Shown here: positions 22,751 through 24,666 of the stretch, in pieces
Numbering within the stretch: the stretch's first letter is position 1
Layout: each line of letters starts with the position of its first letter
Origin: GCA-2746365 sp964651445
GTDB taxonomy: Bacteria; Pseudomonadota; Gammaproteobacteria; SZUA-229
NCBI GenBank assembly: GCA_964651445.1
Contig: CAZYYW010000029.1
Span: 1-24,666, forward strand
Length of the DNA: 24,666 nucleotides
Direction of reading: 5' to 3'
The notes under the pieces: model-generated
Database searches by the model: none
What the model saw: only the letters and a program-made list of their open reading frames with translations
What the model was told of the DNA's origin: nothing
Program-made: the position numbers and the translations under genes

Positions 22751-24610
22751 TTATATTTGTGGAGAACCTAGATCAGCATGTTCAAAAGGAGCGCTTCCTG
22801 TGCCCCAATAAGACACCTCAAGAGTGCCATGGTTTTCAGCCACAACCGAGGAGTAAACACCACTACTAAGTAGGTTATAGCGAATAGGTAGTACTCCTAT
22901 TTTCTCACCGTCAGAAGAAATTACATTTGTAGGCCCTACCTCACCATTCCATAATTTAACAACCGCCCCCATATGCGGGTTATGATTTAGAATCCAATTT
23001 ACAGGCGTTTGATCGTTTTCATTTCCCCAGGTTGTTTCCGAGGTGGGTTGATATTCAGATAAAAAAGCCTGCCACAACGTGGCTGTCGCTGGAGTCGGCC
23101 ATATTGCTGAAAGGGTGTGTTGATTTACCAAATCAGAACTTAGCCAAGCTTTAAACTCTCTACCTGTTGAAAATGTAGCATCTGTAGAATTAACGGCATA
23201 TATTGCTGCCTGCCTAGAATTAAAGCCCGCTTGCATTAGCATTGCAGCACTTCTATTGAGAGTACCATTTTCGACAGCCGGTACGACAAGTCCAAGCTCA
23301 TAATCATCAATTGTTGTGCCATCTACAATTTCTTCTTCATTCGCCAGAGCACGCACTCTTATTGCTTCCATCCCCCAGGGTAGTCGGTAAATTAAACCCT
23401 CTTCAATAAATTTAAGAGCCTCATCGATATCTGAAAAGGCCCCTTCAGTTAACATTTCCCCTTTTAGCCAAGCCTCTAAAATATCTTGCCAGTCTACTGG
23501 TAATACACGAGGCACAAACGGGAGTGTGTCAAACAGTAATTCAGCTAAACTCGTTATTGTCTGTATAGCTAATTCCTGACTATTGGCTAATATGTATCCA
23601 TTTGCATTTATTAACAATACATTCGCCTGTTGTGATATTGCATCAAGACGTTGCCCCGTTTCTAAGCCAACACCTGCCAAAAAATATCCTTTTCGTTGAA
23701 ACGCAGTGGTTGAATTCCATATATATCTACCACGTTGTACCAAGATTGAATTACAGCTAACCTGAGCTGCTTCTGGATAGCGATTTAAACGACGTTGCCA
23801 CAATGAGGATTGGAGAATTAAGTCAAGCGCATCAGGAATTTCATCTATTGATATCTCCTCATCTCCTAGCAAACTTAGTAACGCAGTATCCAAGCTTACT
23901 AAATGATTATTCCAAGTAGCTCTCTGCTCATCAACTTGAGCATCAGTTTCACCTTCAATCAATGGAAATTGCCAAACAGCAGCATTGTTAACAACATATT
24001 CAGTAACATGGGCTAGATCCATCTGTAGACTGGTCGCCAATCTACTTAAAAATGATGCAACTAACCTAATAAGCCCACTTTCCATATTCCGAGCATCAGC
24101 ATCTTCGACCAATTCACGCCACTCTTCTTGGCGGTGATGATGATTATCAAATATTGGATGAAGAACCAAACCATGCGTGTCTACAAAGGCTCTTCCTGCT
24201 CTGCCTACAACATTTTTAAACTCTGAAGCATCTATTCTTTTTCTATTTCGTGTCAACGAATAAATAATAACGGCTGTTGCTGCCAGATTAAGCCCTTGAG
24301 CTAAAGTAGGAGAAGAAACTGTAATCTTTAAAACGCCTTCCCTTAGTAATTTTTCTATTTCTTTTCTAAAAGGTGTTGGCAAGGCACCATGATGCACAGC
24401 AACGCCTATATTCAAGCATTCCACAATAGGATGATCTGCACCCAACCACTCACTCCCAAGAACTTTTGCTAACTCTAACTTTTGCTCCGGAACTGATAAC
24501 ACTGATTCCAATGCCCCCCGTTTATGCAGATCAATAATAACTTTTGCAAAAGCATCAACGGACACTCTTAAAGGGCAGTAGATTAGTACTGTGTGATTAT
24601 CTTGAGTCAA
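22751..24610 (-). pseudogene. Ski2-like SF2 helicase, C-terminal part; 5' end removed
   Basis: The 619 residues start at a TTG or are a cut fragment; TAA lies two codons upstream. The start holds only the second RecA lobe of an SF2 helicase: VAVHHGALPTPFRKEIEKLL (71-90), ITVSSPTLAQGLNLAATAVI (96-115) and NVVGRAGRA (133-141). That is the Ski2/Brr2 pattern, and motifs I, II and III are absent. The remaining 470 residues are a large C-terminal region without a family I can name. The missing lobe ends exactly where an IS-like sequence starts at 24612, so the gene was probably split by it. Ski2-like helicases occur in phage-defence operons such as Hachiman (HamB), but no HamA-like gene is visible. 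Confidence 0.75.
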
Positions 24611-24611
24611 C

Positions 24612-24666
24612 TGTTAATAAGCATGCAAAACTGACCCACTTTAGGGGTTAATTGGCACCGAAAATT
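24612..24666 (+). mobile_element. Probable end of an IS21-type insertion sequence
   Basis: From tgttaataag, the last 55 bp contain gcatgcaaaactgaccca, ctttaggggttaattggca and ccgaaaatt. From memory, AAAACTGACCCA-type sequences repeated near an end, the second here reading GAAAATT at the cut, recall IS21-family left ends, which also begin with TG. Only one terminus is in the window, so no transposase is seen. It abuts the 5' break of the helicase gene. Confidence 0.5.

Overview
The window reads as a chromosomal contig from a gammaproteobacterium I cannot name to genus. The evidence is gene content and order: ccoI-ccoS (cbb3 oxidase assembly), a trxA-rho pair divergent from rhlB as in enterobacteria, purEK, a PilH-type response regulator, rhlE and modABC. 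It is a scaffold, probably metagenomic: a 100-N gap (1981-2080) is flanked by an exact 55-bp duplication, which looks like an assembler artefact.

Positions 1-16100 are mostly housekeeping. In order they hold the ccoI tail and ccoS; purD between two inverted copies of a modular palindromic repeat; modA-modB-modC (molybdate uptake) on the minus strand; rho and trxA on the minus strand with rhlB divergent; a purE-purK-hybrid histidine kinase operon on the minus strand, with a 4-bp overlap between purK and the kinase; an insertion-sequence-like remnant; yaiI; a pilH-like gene; rhlE; a 55-residue unknown protein; and a frameshifted lipoprotein with a fibronectin type III domain.

Positions 16100-19650 are visibly more AT-rich and look accessory. 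A minus-strand unit carries a degraded NarX/DegS-type histidine kinase tail, a diguanylate cyclase whose membrane input domain resembles the RpfC sensor of the DSF fatty-acid signal, and a FabF-like ketoacyl synthase starting 2 bp after the cyclase stop. A fatty-acid enzyme translated together with a DSF-sensor-like cyclase is the most suggestive functional pairing here.

At 19650-19695 lies the 3' part of an elongator tRNA-Met gene, from the anticodon stem-loop to CCA, with no 5' half. This is the normal scar (att site) of an element integrated in a tRNA gene. Its polarity places the element to the right, so 19698-24666 is probably the start of a genomic island. That segment carries an XRE regulator divergent from a lipoprotein gene with palindromes over both start codons, an RDD membrane protein, a small lipoprotein, an unknown 89-residue protein behind a perfect 15-bp inverted repeat, and the C-terminal 619 residues of a Ski2-like helicase. 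The helicase is cut off upstream by what looks like the end of an IS21-type insertion sequence at the window edge. No integrase, CRISPR array, rRNA gene or complete tRNA gene was seen.
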